This document shows, one piece after another, positions 1 through 9,553 of a DNA stretch of 53,520 nt; position 1 is the stretch's first letter, and every line of letters starts with the position of its first letter. The notes under the pieces were generated by a model. The model was given only the letters and a program-made list of their open reading frames with translations. It did no database searches and was not told where the DNA came from. This DNA is from Acidisoma sp. L85 (GTDB lineage Bacteria; Pseudomonadota; Alphaproteobacteria; Acetobacterales; Acetobacteraceae): contig NZ_LMUQ01000026.1 in NCBI RefSeq assembly GCF_009765865.1, positions 343,253 through 396,772 of the forward strand. Reading direction: 5' to 3'. The position numbers were made by a program, and so were the translations under genes.

Positions 1-1
1 C

Positions 2-754
2 CGCCGCGCCGTCGAAGCCCGAACCTCGGACCTCGACTTCATTCGCCTCGGCCGCGACGAATTCGCCGCCTGTCCGAATATCAGCCTCGACTATGCCGTC
101 GCCGAGCACACCGACCGCGCCGCCGTCATCGCCGCCGAATTCGCCTGGTCGGATGTCGGAAGCTGGGGCGCGCTCTGGGACCTCGGCGAAAAGGACGCCG
201 CGAACAATGTCGCGGTCGGCGACGTGCTGCTCGAGGACGCCAAACGCTGCTACGTCCGCAGTGACGGCATGCTGACGGCGGTACTGGGCTTGGAGGACGC
301 GGTCATCGTGGTGACCGAGGACGCCGTGCTCGCCATGCACCGCGACCGCACTCAGGACGTGAAGAAGATCGTCGAGCGCCTCAAGGCTCAGGGTCGGCCC
401 GAGGCGATCATGCACAACATCAGCTACCGCCCCTGGGGCCATTACGAGGTGCTGACCGAGGGCGATCGCTTCCAGGTCAAGCGTATCGTCTGCAAGCCCG
501 GCGAGCGGCTGTCCCTGCAAAAGCATTTCCACCGCGCCGAGCACTGGGTCGTGGTCGCCGGCAGCGCCATCGTGACCCGCAACGACGAGGAGGTCCTGGT
601 GCGCGAGAACGAAAGCATCTACCTGCCCTTGGGCTGCGTCCACCGCCTCTACAACCCCGGCAAGATTCCCCTCACCCTGATCGAGGTCCAGTCCGGCGCC
701 TATCTCGGCGAGGACGACATCGTGCGGCTAGAGGACACCTACGGCCGAAGCTGA
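2..754 (+). CDS. manC: Mannose-1-phosphate guanylyltransferase / mannose-6-phosphate isomerase, C-terminal part (5' truncated)
   Basis: The reading frame is open from the window edge to a TGA, so the N-terminal nucleotide-binding half lies outside. Visible first is the end of the guanylyltransferase domain (around WSDVGSWGALW), then a C-terminal cupin isomerase domain that begins near HNISYRPWGHYEVL. The cupin carries QKHFHRAEHW and a later VHRL, the expected metal-binding Gln/His/His pattern. The family makes GDP-mannose for exopolysaccharide or LPS sugars in the cytoplasm. An internal ATG at 224 could be mistaken for the start, but the upstream translation is still clearly homologous. The 3' end overlaps the convergent chloride-channel gene by 16 bases. 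Confidence 0.93.
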   Translation, partial: RRAVEARTSDLDFIRLGRDEFAACPNISLDYAVAEHTDRAAVIAAEFAWSDVGSWGALWDLGEKDAANNVAVGDVLLEDAKRCYVRSDGMLTAVLGLEDAVIVVTEDAVLAMHRDRTQDVKKIVERLKAQGRPEAIMHNISYRPWGHYEVLTEGDRFQVKRIVCKPGERLSLQKHFHRAEHWVVVAGSAIVTRNDEEVLVRENESIYLPLGCVHRLYNPGKIPLTLIEVQSGAYLGEDDIVRLEDTYGRS

Positions 755-2100
755 GGCTTGCGGGGCGCCCGCCTTAGGCGCGCCGCCGCCCCCTCTGTCT
801 CGCGCAGAAACCGCTGCGCCAGCGTGCCGTACAGCGGTCTGCGGCAGACCAGACGCGAGAAGCCGAAAGCCAGCATTGAGGTCGCCATGATCGGGATCGC
901 CATCTGCTGGTTCGCCGTCATCTCCAGCACGATGACGAAAGCCGTGATCGGCGCCTGCACGACGCCCGAAAAATAAGCGACCATACCGAGCAGCACGATC
1001 GCTCGCGCTGGTGTCTCCGGGAAGAAATGCGCGAGCCAGCTCCCCAGCGCGGCGCCGACCGACAACGCTGGCGCGAAGACCCCGCCCGGTATGCCGCTAA
1101 GATAGGACGCGACGTTGGCGATGAATTTGAGCAGGAAAAAGCTCACCGGCAGCCGAGCATTGCCTTCGACCAGCGCGCGCGCCTGGGCATAGCCGGTGCC
1201 ATAAGTGGCGCCATGGGACACCAGACCCACCAGGGCAATCACCAGCCCGCAAATCGCCGCGAAGGCGACGGGCCTGCCGCGCACCCACATGCCTAGCCGC
1301 CCAGGCAGGCTGAACGGCGCGAGAATAAGAATCTGGCTGAACCCGCCGCCCAGCAGCCCGCCGGCGGCGGCGCAAAGAACCACCGCCAGCCAGCCCACGC
1401 CAAGCGGCAGGCTCACGGTGGTCACGCCAAAATAGGTGTAGTTCCCTGACAGCGCCAAGGTCGCGATGCCACCGATGATGACGGCGGTGAGCACCGTGCC
1501 GCTGGTGCGCGCCTCGAAGTTATGGCTCAGTTCCTCGATCGCAAAGACGATGCCCGCGAGCGGCGTGTTGAAAGCCGCCGCCACGCCCGCCGCGCCCCCT
1601 GCCAGGATAAGGCCACGCTGCGTCTCGGGCCGGGGCAGTCGTAGAGCGCGCCCGAGCGCATGCATGATCGAGGCGCCCACCTGCACCGTAGGTCCCTCGC
1701 GCCCGATCGAAGCGCCGCTGAGGAGTCCGATCAGCGTCAGCAAAACCTTGCCCAAACTCACCCGCAACGAAAGCACGCGCGAGATATTTGCGAGGTCCGT
1801 CATATGCAGCGCTGCGATCACCTGAGGAATGCCGCTGCCCTGCGCACCCGGAAAGACACTGCGAGTCAGCGTCACCGCCAGCGCCAGGCCGCCCGGCGCC
1901 AGGATCAGCACCAGCCAGGGGCGAGGTCCCGTCATCCAGCGAAACGTGGCTTGCGCCTCGTCCGCGAGCCAGGCGAAGGCGATCGCCATCAGCGCCACCA
2001 TGACCGCCCCCGCCCAGAAAGCGATCCGCCGCAGCCAAAGTCGCGGCGAGACCAGCGGTAGACGCCGGAGCTGGCGGAACAAACGTCGGTTGATGCGCAT
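739..2100 (-). CDS. ClC-family chloride/proton antiporter
   Basis: This is a 453-residue, strongly hydrophobic protein with the ClC signatures in order: GSGIPQV (residues 88-94), GREGP (133-137) and GVFAP (340-344). By spacing, E135 matches the gating glutamate of E. coli ClcA (E148) and E190 in AIEELSH matches the intracellular proton glutamate (E203); both offsets are 13. Having both glutamates is characteristic of H+/Cl- antiporters rather than channels, so exchange is the better prediction. No CBS domain follows. The gene is single, convergent with manC, and starts at an ATG about 70 bases past the end of the lpxO-like gene. Its role in acid or ionic stress is inferred. Confidence 0.93.
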   Translation of the reverse strand: MRINRRLFRQLRRLPLVSPRLWLRRIAFWAGAVMVALMAIAFAWLADEAQATFRWMTGPRPWLVLILAPGGLALAVTLTRSVFPGAQGSGIPQVIAALHMTDLANISRVLSLRVSLGKVLLTLIGLLSGASIGREGPTVQVGASIMHALGRALRLPRPETQRGLILAGGAAGVAAAFNTPLAGIVFAIEELSHNFEARTSGTVLTAVIIGGIATLALSGNYTYFGVTTVSLPLGVGWLAVVLCAAAGGLLGGGFSQILILAPFSLPGRLGMWVRGRPVAFAAICGLVIALVGLVSHGATYGTGYAQARALVEGNARLPVSFFLLKFIANVASYLSGIPGGVFAPALSVGAALGSWLAHFFPETPARAIVLLGMVAYFSGVVQAPITAFVIVLEMTANQQMAIPIMATSMLAFGFSRLVCRRPLYGTLAQRFLRETEGAAARLRRAPRKPQLRP

Positions 2101-2173
2101 CTGCGCTTATCCTGCGCGCGGAGAGCGCTGTCACCAGCGGCCTGTCACGTCGAAGGTCGGCGGGCCCGTCTGC

Positions 2174-3103
2174 TTAGTAGAAGATCAACACCAGCACGCC
2201 GAGAACGATCGCGTATTTGCAGGCGTAATAGACCTTGCGGTTCCACTTCTTCAGCCGCTTGCCGACCAGCCTGATCTTATAGACGCTACCGAAGGCCTTA
2301 TTGGCGAAGCCGACCTTGTCGCCCTCCATATTCTGCGTCGCGGTCGCCTTGACGAGGTGATGGATGACGAAGCGATTGATCCCTGTCATCAGCCGCGAGC
2401 GCAACGGCCGCTCGACGTCGCAGAAGAGGATGAGGCGATTGATGTCAGTCTTGTTCTCGGCGAAATGGATGAAGGTCTCGTCGAAGACCAGCGCCTGCCC
2501 GTCCCGCCAGCTCCGCCGCTGGCCGTCCACCTCGATAAAGCAGTCGTCGCTGTTCGGGGTACGCAGCCCGAGATGATAGCGGAGGCTGCCGGCGAAGGGA
2601 TCGCGGTGGGACACGAGCCGGCTGCCCGGCGGCAGCATCGCGAACATCGCTCCATGCAAACCCGGCACCTGCTCCAGCGCCTTCACGGTCTCGGGGCAGA
2701 GCTTCTCGGCGGAGGGCAGCGGCGAGTCGTACCACTTAAGGTAAAAGCGCTTCCAGCCACGCCGGAAGAAGGAATTGAAGCCGAGATCGTTATAGCCCTC
2801 GGACGCGCGGACCATGCCGTCATCCATGAGCCGCATGCCCTCGTCCCGGATGATCTCCCATTTTGCGGTGAGAGCGGCGATCCCTGGCAGGTCCTCCTCG
2901 CGCAGGAACGGCTTCGATGGCACTCGGGAAAACAGGTAAACCAGGGCGTTATAGGGCGCGAGGAAGGTCGAGTGGTCGGTCAGCTGCCGGCTGAACCGAT
3001 GCCGCACCTTGCCCCGGAAATGCACCAGCATCGCCGAACCCAGGAAAATAACGATGACCGCAAGCTTGAGCGGCCAATAGGCAATGAGGGTCTGAAAGGA
3101 CAT
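2174..3103 (-). CDS. lpxO: LpxO-like lipid A / aspartyl-asparaginyl beta-hydroxylase family dioxygenase
   Basis: A 309-residue protein with a hydrophobic N-terminal segment (about 8-28) and another at the C-terminus (about 291-309), bracketing a 2-oxoglutarate/Fe(II) dioxygenase domain. The iron triad appears as HRD (H166, D168) and H213 in FIHFAEN, and R223 is a candidate 2-oxoglutarate ligand. RYHLGLRTP and FDETFIHFAEN are typical of the LpxO branch. LpxO hydroxylates the secondary acyl chain of lipid A at the inner membrane. The start is an ATG shortly after a purine-rich stretch (GGAGAGTAGTAG). The gene appears monocistronic. The substrate could be another membrane lipid or an Asp/Asn side chain; family membership is secure. 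Confidence 0.85.
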   Translation of the reverse strand: MSFQTLIAYWPLKLAVIVIFLGSAMLVHFRGKVRHRFSRQLTDHSTFLAPYNALVYLFSRVPSKPFLREEDLPGIAALTAKWEIIRDEGMRLMDDGMVRASEGYNDLGFNSFFRRGWKRFYLKWYDSPLPSAEKLCPETVKALEQVPGLHGAMFAMLPPGSRLVSHRDPFAGSLRYHLGLRTPNSDDCFIEVDGQRRSWRDGQALVFDETFIHFAENKTDINRLILFCDVERPLRSRLMTGINRFVIHHLVKATATQNMEGDKVGFANKAFGSVYKIRLVGKRLKKWNRKVYYACKYAIVLGVLVLIFY

Positions 3104-3213
3104 GTCCGGCTACTACTCTCCCGTGGACATCCCCTAACTACCACACCCCGCCACCCGGCCTCCACCCATCCTCATTACTGCCTGGAAAGCGCAGGTGAAT
3201 GGGACGCCGGGCC

Positions 3214-4887
3214 TTAATGCAGCAACGGCGCCGTCGGTCCGGAATGCAGCACGGCGAAGCGGCCGCGAGTAACCACACGGTCTCGTCCCGTATGCTTCGC
3301 CTCGTAAAGCCGCTCGTCGGCGATCGACATGACCTGAGCCGGACTGCCGGCCTCCTCCGACTCGGCGACACCGATACTCAGCGTGATCCGCAGATCGGGG
3401 TGGATCAGCGACCAGTTCCAGCCGCGAATGACATCCTGCACCCGCCGGCAGATCTTCGACGCCGCCAGGATGCTCGTCTCGTTCATCAGAAGAACGAACT
3501 CCTCGCCGCCATAGCGAAAGAGCTGGTCGATGTCGCGAGTCGCGTCGCGCAGCAGGGCGGCGACCTGCCGCAGCACGTCATCGCCCACCGAATGGGAGAA
3601 GGTGTCGTTGACCAGCTTGAACCTGTCGATGTCCATCATCGCGCAGGCATAGACCTTGGTCTCGGACTCCACGTCGAGCAGCGCGCGCTCGAGCCGGCGG
3701 CGATTGGGCAGCCCCGTCAGCACATCCTCCATGCTCGCATGCATGAGGAGCTTCGCCTCCTGGGCCAGCGCCTTGTTCATCTGCTCCAGCCCATCGGCGC
3801 GCGACCTCTCGGCCTCGATCCGGGTGCGGAGCTGGTTGGTCTCGTAATGGATCGCCGCCACCCGTGACCGGATCTGCGAGGTATCGGTGCTCTTGCGGAC
3901 ATGCCGAGCATGAAACTCCCGATGCCAGTAAAGCGCGTCCTCGAACTTGCCGAGGCCGCCATAGGCCTCAGCCAAGGAGCGGCAACAGGGCACGCCGATT
4001 TCGAGGTCGCCGGCATCCGCGGCGGTGGCCGCGCATTCGCGCAGCGTCCCAACCGCAAGCTCCCTCTCATTGGTGGCAAGCTGCAGCTTACCGAGCGCGA
4101 AGAGGTAATAGATCTGCGAACGCGCGCCGCCGCCGCCGCCGAGCCGGTTCCATTTGCTCAGCGCCTCGGCCGCATTCTCCGGCCGCTCCAGAAACAACTC
4201 GTATTCCGCGATGTTGCAGAGGCTTATCCGCTCGGTCCAGGCATCGCCCGCGGCGCTGGATCGTTCCTGTGCTTCGCTGGCGAGCAGAACGGCGCGTTCC
4301 ATTCGCCGCCGCACCTCGTCGGGTCGGGTCGTGGTGCCATGATCGTCGTGGGTGGCGTGCCAGAACTCCGCCTCGATCCCCGCCAGATTGACGAGATACC
4401 GGGCGAGGTCGACATCGATGCCGATACGCCGTGCCAGCTCGACCGATCTCTCCGTGAATTCCAGCGCCCGGTCCAGTTGCCGAAGCATCCAGAAGACCAC
4501 ACCCACCACATTGAGCGCGAAAGCGATGGCGGTATCCTCGCCCGACGCCTCAGCCAGTCCAAGGCCGAGCATCGCCTCGTCGAGCGCCTCATTCGGCGCG
4601 CCGATCTCGATCAGCAGCCAGGCATGAACGCAGCGCGACCAGGATTCGCGGGGCTTGTCGCCACGCGCCTTGAACAGGTCGCGGGCCGAGAGGACATGCA
4701 GGATGCCCTCCTCGTAATAGGCGAGCATGAAGCAGTACCAAGCCATGTGGCTTGCCGCCATGCCACGCAGGAAAGACTCATCTTTCTCGCCGGCGGCTTG
4801 GTCATGCACGCGCTGAGCTTCGGCGAGCGCGGTCTCGACCTCACCGGTGCAGGACAGCCGCCAGGCGCGCGCGAGCAACGGTGGCAT
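3214..4887 (-). CDS. Diguanylate cyclase with N-terminal TPR-like region
   Basis: The first ~340 residues are helical and repeat-like, in the style of tetratricopeptide repeats, followed by a short charged helix (about 345-385) and a C-terminal GGDEF domain. The active-site loop reads GGEEF (residues 460-464), and an RxxD inhibitory site (RDID, 451-454) sits exactly five residues before it. The enzyme should therefore make cyclic di-GMP from GTP and be product-inhibited. No membrane segment or signal peptide is visible, so it is probably cytosolic and controlled through protein contacts of the repeats. The frame stays open upstream of the chosen ATG almost to the ssb stop codon, so a slightly longer N-terminus is possible. 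It lies just downstream of ssb on the same strand. Confidence 0.9.
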   Translation of the reverse strand: MPPLLARAWRLSCTGEVETALAEAQRVHDQAAGEKDESFLRGMAASHMAWYCFMLAYYEEGILHVLSARDLFKARGDKPRESWSRCVHAWLLIEIGAPNEALDEAMLGLGLAEASGEDTAIAFALNVVGVVFWMLRQLDRALEFTERSVELARRIGIDVDLARYLVNLAGIEAEFWHATHDDHGTTTRPDEVRRRMERAVLLASEAQERSSAAGDAWTERISLCNIAEYELFLERPENAAEALSKWNRLGGGGGARSQIYYLFALGKLQLATNERELAVGTLRECAATAADAGDLEIGVPCCRSLAEAYGGLGKFEDALYWHREFHARHVRKSTDTSQIRSRVAAIHYETNQLRTRIEAERSRADGLEQMNKALAQEAKLLMHASMEDVLTGLPNRRRLERALLDVESETKVYACAMMDIDRFKLVNDTFSHSVGDDVLRQVAALLRDATRDIDQLFRYGGEEFVLLMNETSILAASKICRRVQDVIRGWNWSLIHPDLRITLSIGVAESEEAGSPAQVMSIADERLYEAKHTGRDRVVTRGRFAVLHSGPTAPLLH

Positions 4888-4961
4888 GCTGCCGAATGGC
4901 GGATTGGCCGGCGTCTCCTCCCGTCCGTCCGCTATGGCCGGGTCATTCTTGGGCGGCGCGC

Positions 4962-5486
4962 TCAGAAGGGTATCTCGTCGTCAAGGTCGCCGCCGCCCCG
5001 GCCGGCATCCCAGCCACCGCCACCGCCACCAGCTCCGCCGCCCGCGCCACTGCGCGCCGCCGCGGGCCGTGCCGCGCGATCAGGTGCCTGATCGTAGGAC
5101 CGCTCGCTACCACGTGCGGCGCCGCTGCCCTCGGCGGGTCGATCGAGCAACACGAGTTCGGCGCCGAAGCGACCGAGCAGAACCTCGGTCGAATAGCGCT
5201 CCTGGCCAGCCTGATCGGTCCATTTCCGGGTTTGCAACTTGCCCTCGAGATAGACCTTGCTGCCCTTCTTAAGAAAGCGCTCGGCCACATCGGCAAGGCG
5301 GTCATTCATGATGACGACGCTATGCCACTCAGTGCGCTCCTGGCGCTCATTGCTCGCCTTGTCGTTCCAGCTCTCCGAAGTGGCAATCCGAAGATTGACG
5401 ATCTTCATGCCGGACTGGGTGTTTCGGACCTCGGGATCCTTGCCGAGATTGCCCACGATAGTCACTTTGTTAACGCTGCCGGCCAT
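4962..5486 (-). CDS. ssb: Single-stranded DNA-binding protein
   Basis: An OB-fold domain (starting MAGSVNKVTIVGNLG) occupies about residues 1-110, with TEWHSVV and VYLEGKLQTRKW typical of bacterial SSB. A Gly/Ala-rich disordered linker follows and ends in the acidic tip DLDDEIPF, which recruits repair and replication partners. The frame is open six codons further upstream, but the ATG at 5486 is preceded by GAGGAACCAGCCT, which has a Shine-Dalgarno core 9 bases before the start, so I chose it (174 aa). The gene is divergent from uvrA, as in many proteobacteria. An inverted GTTC-N8-GAAC lies over its leader but does not match the LexA spacing. Confidence 0.97.
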   Translation of the reverse strand: MAGSVNKVTIVGNLGKDPEVRNTQSGMKIVNLRIATSESWNDKASNERQERTEWHSVVIMNDRLADVAERFLKKGSKVYLEGKLQTRKWTDQAGQERYSTEVLLGRFGAELVLLDRPAEGSGAARGSERSYDQAPDRAARPAAARSGAGGGAGGGGGGWDAGRGGGDLDDEIPF

Positions 5487-5737
5487 AGGCTGGTTCCTCA
5501 ACAAGAACGCTGGTATTTGCCACGCGGCCTATACCTTACGCCCCAGTCTGGGACCAGCGGTTGCAATGGGCCAGACTTTAATTCGTGCATCGAAACGAGT
5601 TTCCAGTCCGTCGCATTGAGCTAAAGTTCTCAGATTCAACCCGGGGTTGCAAGTATTCTCTGGAGCTTTAAATCCGGCGACGCAATGCCGATCTTCCATG
5701 GCGGCGGTTTGCACCCGGCACCCGCCTGTCGTAGACG

Positions 5738-5752
5738 GAACACCTCAGGAAC
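5738..5752 (+). promoter_or_regulatory. LexA (SOS) operator upstream of uvrA
   Basis: The sequence GAACACCTCAGGAAC fits GAAC-N7-GAAC, the reverse complement of the direct-repeat LexA box GTTC-N7-GTTC known from alphaproteobacteria. It ends 12 bases before the uvrA start codon, so it would cover the leader or start region. UvrA is a standard SOS gene, which supports the call. Confidence 0.82.
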
Positions 5753-5764
5753 ATCGGTCTCAGC

Positions 5765-8665
5765 GTGACGGACATTCGGCACGGCTCCTTCATCACCGTG
5801 CGCGGCGCGCGGGAGCATAATCTCAAGAACATCGACGTCTCGATTCCCCGGGACAGTCTCGTGGTCATCACGGGGCTCTCTGGTTCGGGCAAGTCGTCGC
5901 TCGCCTTCGACACGATCTATGCCGAGGGCCAGCGCCGCTACGTAGAAAGCCTTTCCTCCTATGCCCGCCAGTTCCTCGAACTGATGGGCAAGCCCGATGT
6001 CGACAGCATCGAGGGCCTTTCGCCCGCCATTTCAATCGAGCAGAAAACCACCAGCCGCAATCCGCGCAGCACGGTCGGCACCGTCACCGAAATTCACGAC
6101 TACATGCGCCTGCTCTGGGCACGAGTCGGAATCCCCTATTCCCCCGCCACCGGCTTGCCGATCGAGGCGCAGACTGTGAGCCAGATGGTCGATCGAGTCG
6201 CCGCCATGCCGGAGGGCACGCGGCTGCTGCTGCTCGCCCCGGTGGTGCGGGACCGCAAGGGGGAGTATCGCAAGGAACTCGCGGAGTTGCAGCGCCGCGG
6301 CTTCACCCGCGTCAAGGTCGACGGCAAGCTCTACGAAATTGGCGATGTCCCCGCGCTGAACCGCAAGACCAAGCATGAGATCGAGGCGGTGGTGGACCGC
6401 GTGGTCGTTCGCCCCGGCATCGAGCCACGTCTGGCGGATAGTTTCGAGACCGCCCTCGGCCTCGCGGATGGCGTGGTCTATGCCGAGCCGCCCGATGCGG
6501 CGGCCGATGGCAGCCAGCGCATCACCTTCTCCTCCCGCTTCGCTTGCCCGGTCAGCGGCTTCTCGATCGAGGAGATCGAGCCTCGGCTCTTCAGCTTCAA
6601 TTCGCCGCACGGCGCCTGCCCGGCCTGCGACGGCCTCGGCCTCGAAAGCTTCTTCGACGGCGCGCTGGTCGTGCCAGATGAGCGGCGGCCGCTGAACGCC
6701 GGCGCCGTGGCACCCTGGAGCCATAGCCAGACACCTTATTACGACCAGACGCTGCAGGGTCTCGCCAAGCACTTCAAGATCCGGATGACGACGCCCTGGG
6801 ACGAGCTGCCCCAGAAGGCGCGAGACGGCATCCTTTACGGTACGGGCGATGTCTCGGTCGAGCTGACCTATAAGGACGGCGTGCGCGCCTATTCCGTGAA
6901 CAAACCCTTCGAGGGCGTGCTCAAAAACCTCGCGCGCCGCTGGAAGGAAACCGACAGTGCCTGGCTGCGCGAGGAACTCAGCCGCTACCAGGCCGACAAG
7001 CCCTGTGCCGTCTGCAACGGCGCTCGCCTCAAGCCCGAGGCGCTGGCGGTCAAGATCGCAGGCTCGACCATCGCTGAGGCTTCCGAACTTGCCATCCGGC
7101 GGGCGCTTCCCTGGTTCGAGGGTGTGCTCGAACAACTCACGCCCCAGCGGCAGGAAATCGCTCGCCGCATCCTGCGCGAGATCGTCGACCGGCTGAAATT
7201 CCTGATGGATGTCGGGCTCGACTACCTGACCCTCGCTCGCGGCTCGACCACCCTCTCGGGCGGCGAGAGCCAGCGCATCCGGCTCGCGAGCCAGATCGGC
7301 TCCGGCCTGACCGGCGTGCTTTATGTGTTGGACGAACCCTCAATCGGCCTGCATCAGCGCGACAACGAACGGCTGCTGGGCACGCTCAGGCGCCTGCGCG
7401 GCCTCGGCAATACCGTGCTCGTGGTGGAGCATGATGAGGACGCCATTCGCGCCGCCGATCATGTGATCGACATGGGTCCGGCCGCCGGCGTCAATGGCGG
7501 CTACGTCATCGCGCAGGGCACACCGGCCGAGGTCGCGGCCAATCCGAAGTCGATCACCGGCGCCTATCTTTCTGGCCGCAACATGATCCCGGTGCCGGAG
7601 CGCCGCCGCCCGGTCGATCGTGCGCGCATGCTCACCGTGGTCGGTGCCACGGGCAATAACCTCAAGGACGTCACGGCGCGCTTCCCGCTCGGTGCCTTCA
7701 CCTGCATCACCGGCGTTTCGGGCGGCGGCAAATCGACCCTCGTCGTCGATACGCTCTACAAGGCGGTCTCGCGCCGGCTGATGGGCAGCGGCGAGGTGCC
7801 GGCGCCGCATACCCGCATCGACGGCTTAGGCGAACTCGACAAGATCATCGACATCGACCAGTCGCCGATCGGCCGCACGCCGCGCTCCAACCCCGCGACC
7901 TATACCGATCTCTTCGCCCCGATCCGCGACTGGTTCGCCGAGCTGCCGGATAGTCGCGCGCGCGGCTACAAAGCCGGCCGCTTCAGCTTCAACGTGAAGG
8001 GCGGCCGCTGCGAGGCTTGCTCGGGCGACGGGCTCATCAAGATCGAAATGCACTTCCTGCCGGACGTCTTCGTCACCTGCGACGTCTGCAAGGGCAAGCG
8101 CTACAATCGCGAGACTTTGGAAGTGAAGTTCCGCGACAAATCGATCGCCGATGTGCTCGACATGTCGGTGGCGGAGGCGCTGCCCTTCTTCGCCGCCGTG
8201 CCGCGCATTTTCGAGCGACTTTCCGTGCTCGACCGCGTCGGTCTGGGCTACGTCAAGCTCGGCCAGCAGGCGACGACATTGTCGGGCGGCGAGGCGCAGC
8301 GCATCAAGCTCGCCAAGGAACTCGCCCGCCGCGCCACCGGGCGCACGCTCTATATCCTGGATGAGCCGACCACCGGACTGCATTTCGAGGATGTTCGGAA
8401 ACTACTGGAAGTCCTGCATGCGCTGGTCGATCAGGGCAATACGATCCTGGTCATCGAGCACAATCTGGAAGTCATTAAAACCGCCGATTGGATTCTCGAC
8501 CTCGGTCCCGAAGGCGGCGACGGCGGCGGCCGCATCGTCGCGGAGGGCACGCCGGAAGACATCGCGGCAAACCCGGCAAGCCACACCGGCCGTTTCCTGA
8601 CGCCTCTGCTCGAGGGACTGCCCGTCATCCCGGTAAAGCCCAAGGCCGCCCGCAAGCGCGCCTGA
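5765..8665 (+). CDS. uvrA: Excinuclease ABC subunit A
   Basis: A full-length 966-residue UvrA. It has two ABC modules: Walker [10 protein letters not shown] (residues 37-45) and GVSGGGKST (650-658), each with an LSGGE signature downstream. Paired-cysteine zinc modules are visible (CPACDG, and CEACSG with CDVCKG). The protein recognises DNA damage with UvrB and hands it to UvrC for nucleotide excision repair. The start codon is GTG; the N-terminus ([13 protein letters not shown]) aligns with the family, so no alternative start is needed. The gene stands alone, divergent from ssb, with a LexA box immediately upstream, so damage induction is expected. Confidence 0.98.
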   Translation: MTDIRHGSFITVRGAREHNLKNIDVSIPRDSLVVITGLSGSGKSSLAFDTIYAEGQRRYVESLSSYARQFLELMGKPDVDSIEGLSPAISIEQKTTSRNPRSTVGTVTEIHDYMRLLWARVGIPYSPATGLPIEAQTVSQMVDRVAAMPEGTRLLLLAPVVRDRKGEYRKELAELQRRGFTRVKVDGKLYEIGDVPALNRKTKHEIEAVVDRVVVRPGIEPRLADSFETALGLADGVVYAEPPDAAADGSQRITFSSRFACPVSGFSIEEIEPRLFSFNSPHGACPACDGLGLESFFDGALVVPDERRPLNAGAVAPWSHSQTPYYDQTLQGLAKHFKIRMTTPWDELPQKARDGILYGTGDVSVELTYKDGVRAYSVNKPFEGVLKNLARRWKETDSAWLREELSRYQADKPCAVCNGARLKPEALAVKIAGSTIAEASELAIRRALPWFEGVLEQLTPQRQEIARRILREIVDRLKFLMDVGLDYLTLARGSTTLSGGESQRIRLASQIGSGLTGVLYVLDEPSIGLHQRDNERLLGTLRRLRGLGNTVLVVEHDEDAIRAADHVIDMGPAAGVNGGYVIAQGTPAEVAANPKSITGAYLSGRNMIPVPERRRPVDRARMLTVVGATGNNLKDVTARFPLGAFTCITGVSGGGKSTLVVDTLYKAVSRRLMGSGEVPAPHTRIDGLGELDKIIDIDQSPIGRTPRSNPATYTDLFAPIRDWFAELPDSRARGYKAGRFSFNVKGGRCEACSGDGLIKIEMHFLPDVFVTCDVCKGKRYNRETLEVKFRDKSIADVLDMSVAEALPFFAAVPRIFERLSVLDRVGLGYVKLGQQATTLSGGEAQRIKLAKELARRATGRTLYILDEPTTGLHFEDVRKLLEVLHALVDQGNTILVIEHNLEVIKTADWILDLGPEGGDGGGRIVAEGTPEDIAANPASHTGRFLTPLLEGLPVIPVKPKAARKRA

Positions 8666-8694
8666 TCCTGGCGCTGACCGAAGACTGGTGGCCC

Positions 8695-8712
8695 GCCTGC
8701 CGAGCGGCAGGC
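8695..8712 (+). terminator. Hairpin after uvrA, possible terminator
   Basis: A 7-bp perfect stem (GCCTGCC / GGCAGGC) with a 4-base loop lies 30 bases after the uvrA stop. No T-run follows, so intrinsic termination would be weak or Rho-assisted. Confidence 0.4.
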
Positions 8713-8893
8713 CGAAAGCTGTGCGCGGATACGGCGCTAACTCTGACACGTCACAAAACCAACGCGTGGACGTTTAGAGTTTAGACAGTTCCGCCAACTA
8801 ATTTTGCGGAACGAAACGGCTTCGCACAATCAACAATTCGGTGCAATTTCGTATCGATTTCTTCGCCCATCTTCGCCGACCGCGTTCAGTGTC

Positions 8894-8911
8894 CTGAGCG
8901 GTAGCGCTCAG
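8894..8911 (+). other. Hairpin in the leader of the orphan gene at 8951
   Basis: A perfect 7-bp inverted repeat CTGAGCG / CGCTCAG around the loop GTAG ends 39 bases before the GTG start at 8951. It could be an operator, a leader structure or an end signal for upstream transcription; the sequence alone does not decide. Confidence 0.4.
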
Positions 8912-8950
8912 CATGCGCGAGTCATTTCTCTATCAATCCAGGAGGTCTCG

Positions 8951-9307
8951 GTGTCCGTCTCACATCCAACACAACAAACACAACACGTCTCGGCAGGAAA
9001 TTTCAATCCGGATCAGCCCACCCTTACGGAGGAACTGTTCAGAGAGCGGCCTGGTCCCGGGTCATCGGCGCAGTCTGGTGCACAGCATCATGCGAGAGGA
9101 TATCCGGTCGCTCCCGGCCCCTCAAGCTACGTACAGCCGCACGCCCCCGCTTCACAACAGAAGACGGGCTTTTGCATGTCCAAAGAACAGTACGCGGCCT
9201 TCTGCGCAGAAGCCTGTAAGCAGTGGGGAGTGGGGGCGGACCCCGAGTTGGTGAAACATTTCCACGGGCAATACTTCTCCCACTGCGGATCGAACAACGC
9301 CTCTTAA
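8951..9307 (+). CDS. Orphan small protein with Cys/His-containing C-terminus
   Basis: I do not recognise this 118-residue protein. The frame is open from 8804, but GGAGG at 8941-8945 lies 5 bases before a GTG at 8951, which is a strong ribosome-binding site, so I place the start there. The first ~75 residues are rich in Ser, Thr, Pro, Gln and His and look disordered. The last ~45 form a compact segment with four cysteines and several histidines (FCMSKEQY, FCAEACKQW, FHGQYFSHC). No signal peptide or membrane segment is visible. It sits alone between uvrA and nadA and is less biased in codon use than its neighbours, which suggests recent acquisition. A secreted effector-like or metal-binding role is only a guess. 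Confidence 0.6.
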   Translation: MSVSHPTQQTQHVSAGNFNPDQPTLTEELFRERPGPGSSAQSGAQHHARGYPVAPGPSSYVQPHAPASQQKTGFCMSKEQYAAFCAEACKQWGVGADPELVKHFHGQYFSHCGSNNAS

Positions 9308-9393
9308 CCCTCGTTTTCGCCCCCGTCTGAACCCGCGTCCCAAACCGCGGCATGGCACGCATCAAGTGAGCTGCGTATTCAGTGAGTACGTGA

Positions 9394-9420
9394 TCTCCCC
9401 TCCCTGCAAGGGAGGGGAGA
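9394..9420. repeat. Perfect 12-bp-stem hairpin before nadA
   Basis: Two 12-base arms, TCTCCCCTCCCT and AGGGAGGGGAGA, flank the loop GCA. No T-run follows. It may serve as a bidirectional terminator or be a copy of a small palindromic intergenic repeat; only one copy is seen in this window. Confidence 0.6.
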
Positions 9421-9553
9421 AGTGTTGACGAGGCGCAGTAAGTTCAGAGACTGAGTGACACCCGCACACCCTCCCAGACAAGCACACCTCCGCATTAGCC
9501 CCTCGTTAACCTTCGCCCTGTAACGCTCACCACTTCACCACACGGTACGGTTG

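Noticed and set aside
5467-5482. GTTC-N8-GAAC at the ssb leader as a LexA box
   Set aside because: The arms are inverted and the spacing is 8, not the GTTC-N7-GTTC direct repeat found at uvrA and dnaE2; part of it is also the ssb ribosome-binding site.
8804-8950. Longer N-terminus for the orphan gene at 8951
   Set aside because: The upstream start has no ribosome-binding site, while GGAGG lies 5 bases before the GTG at 8951.
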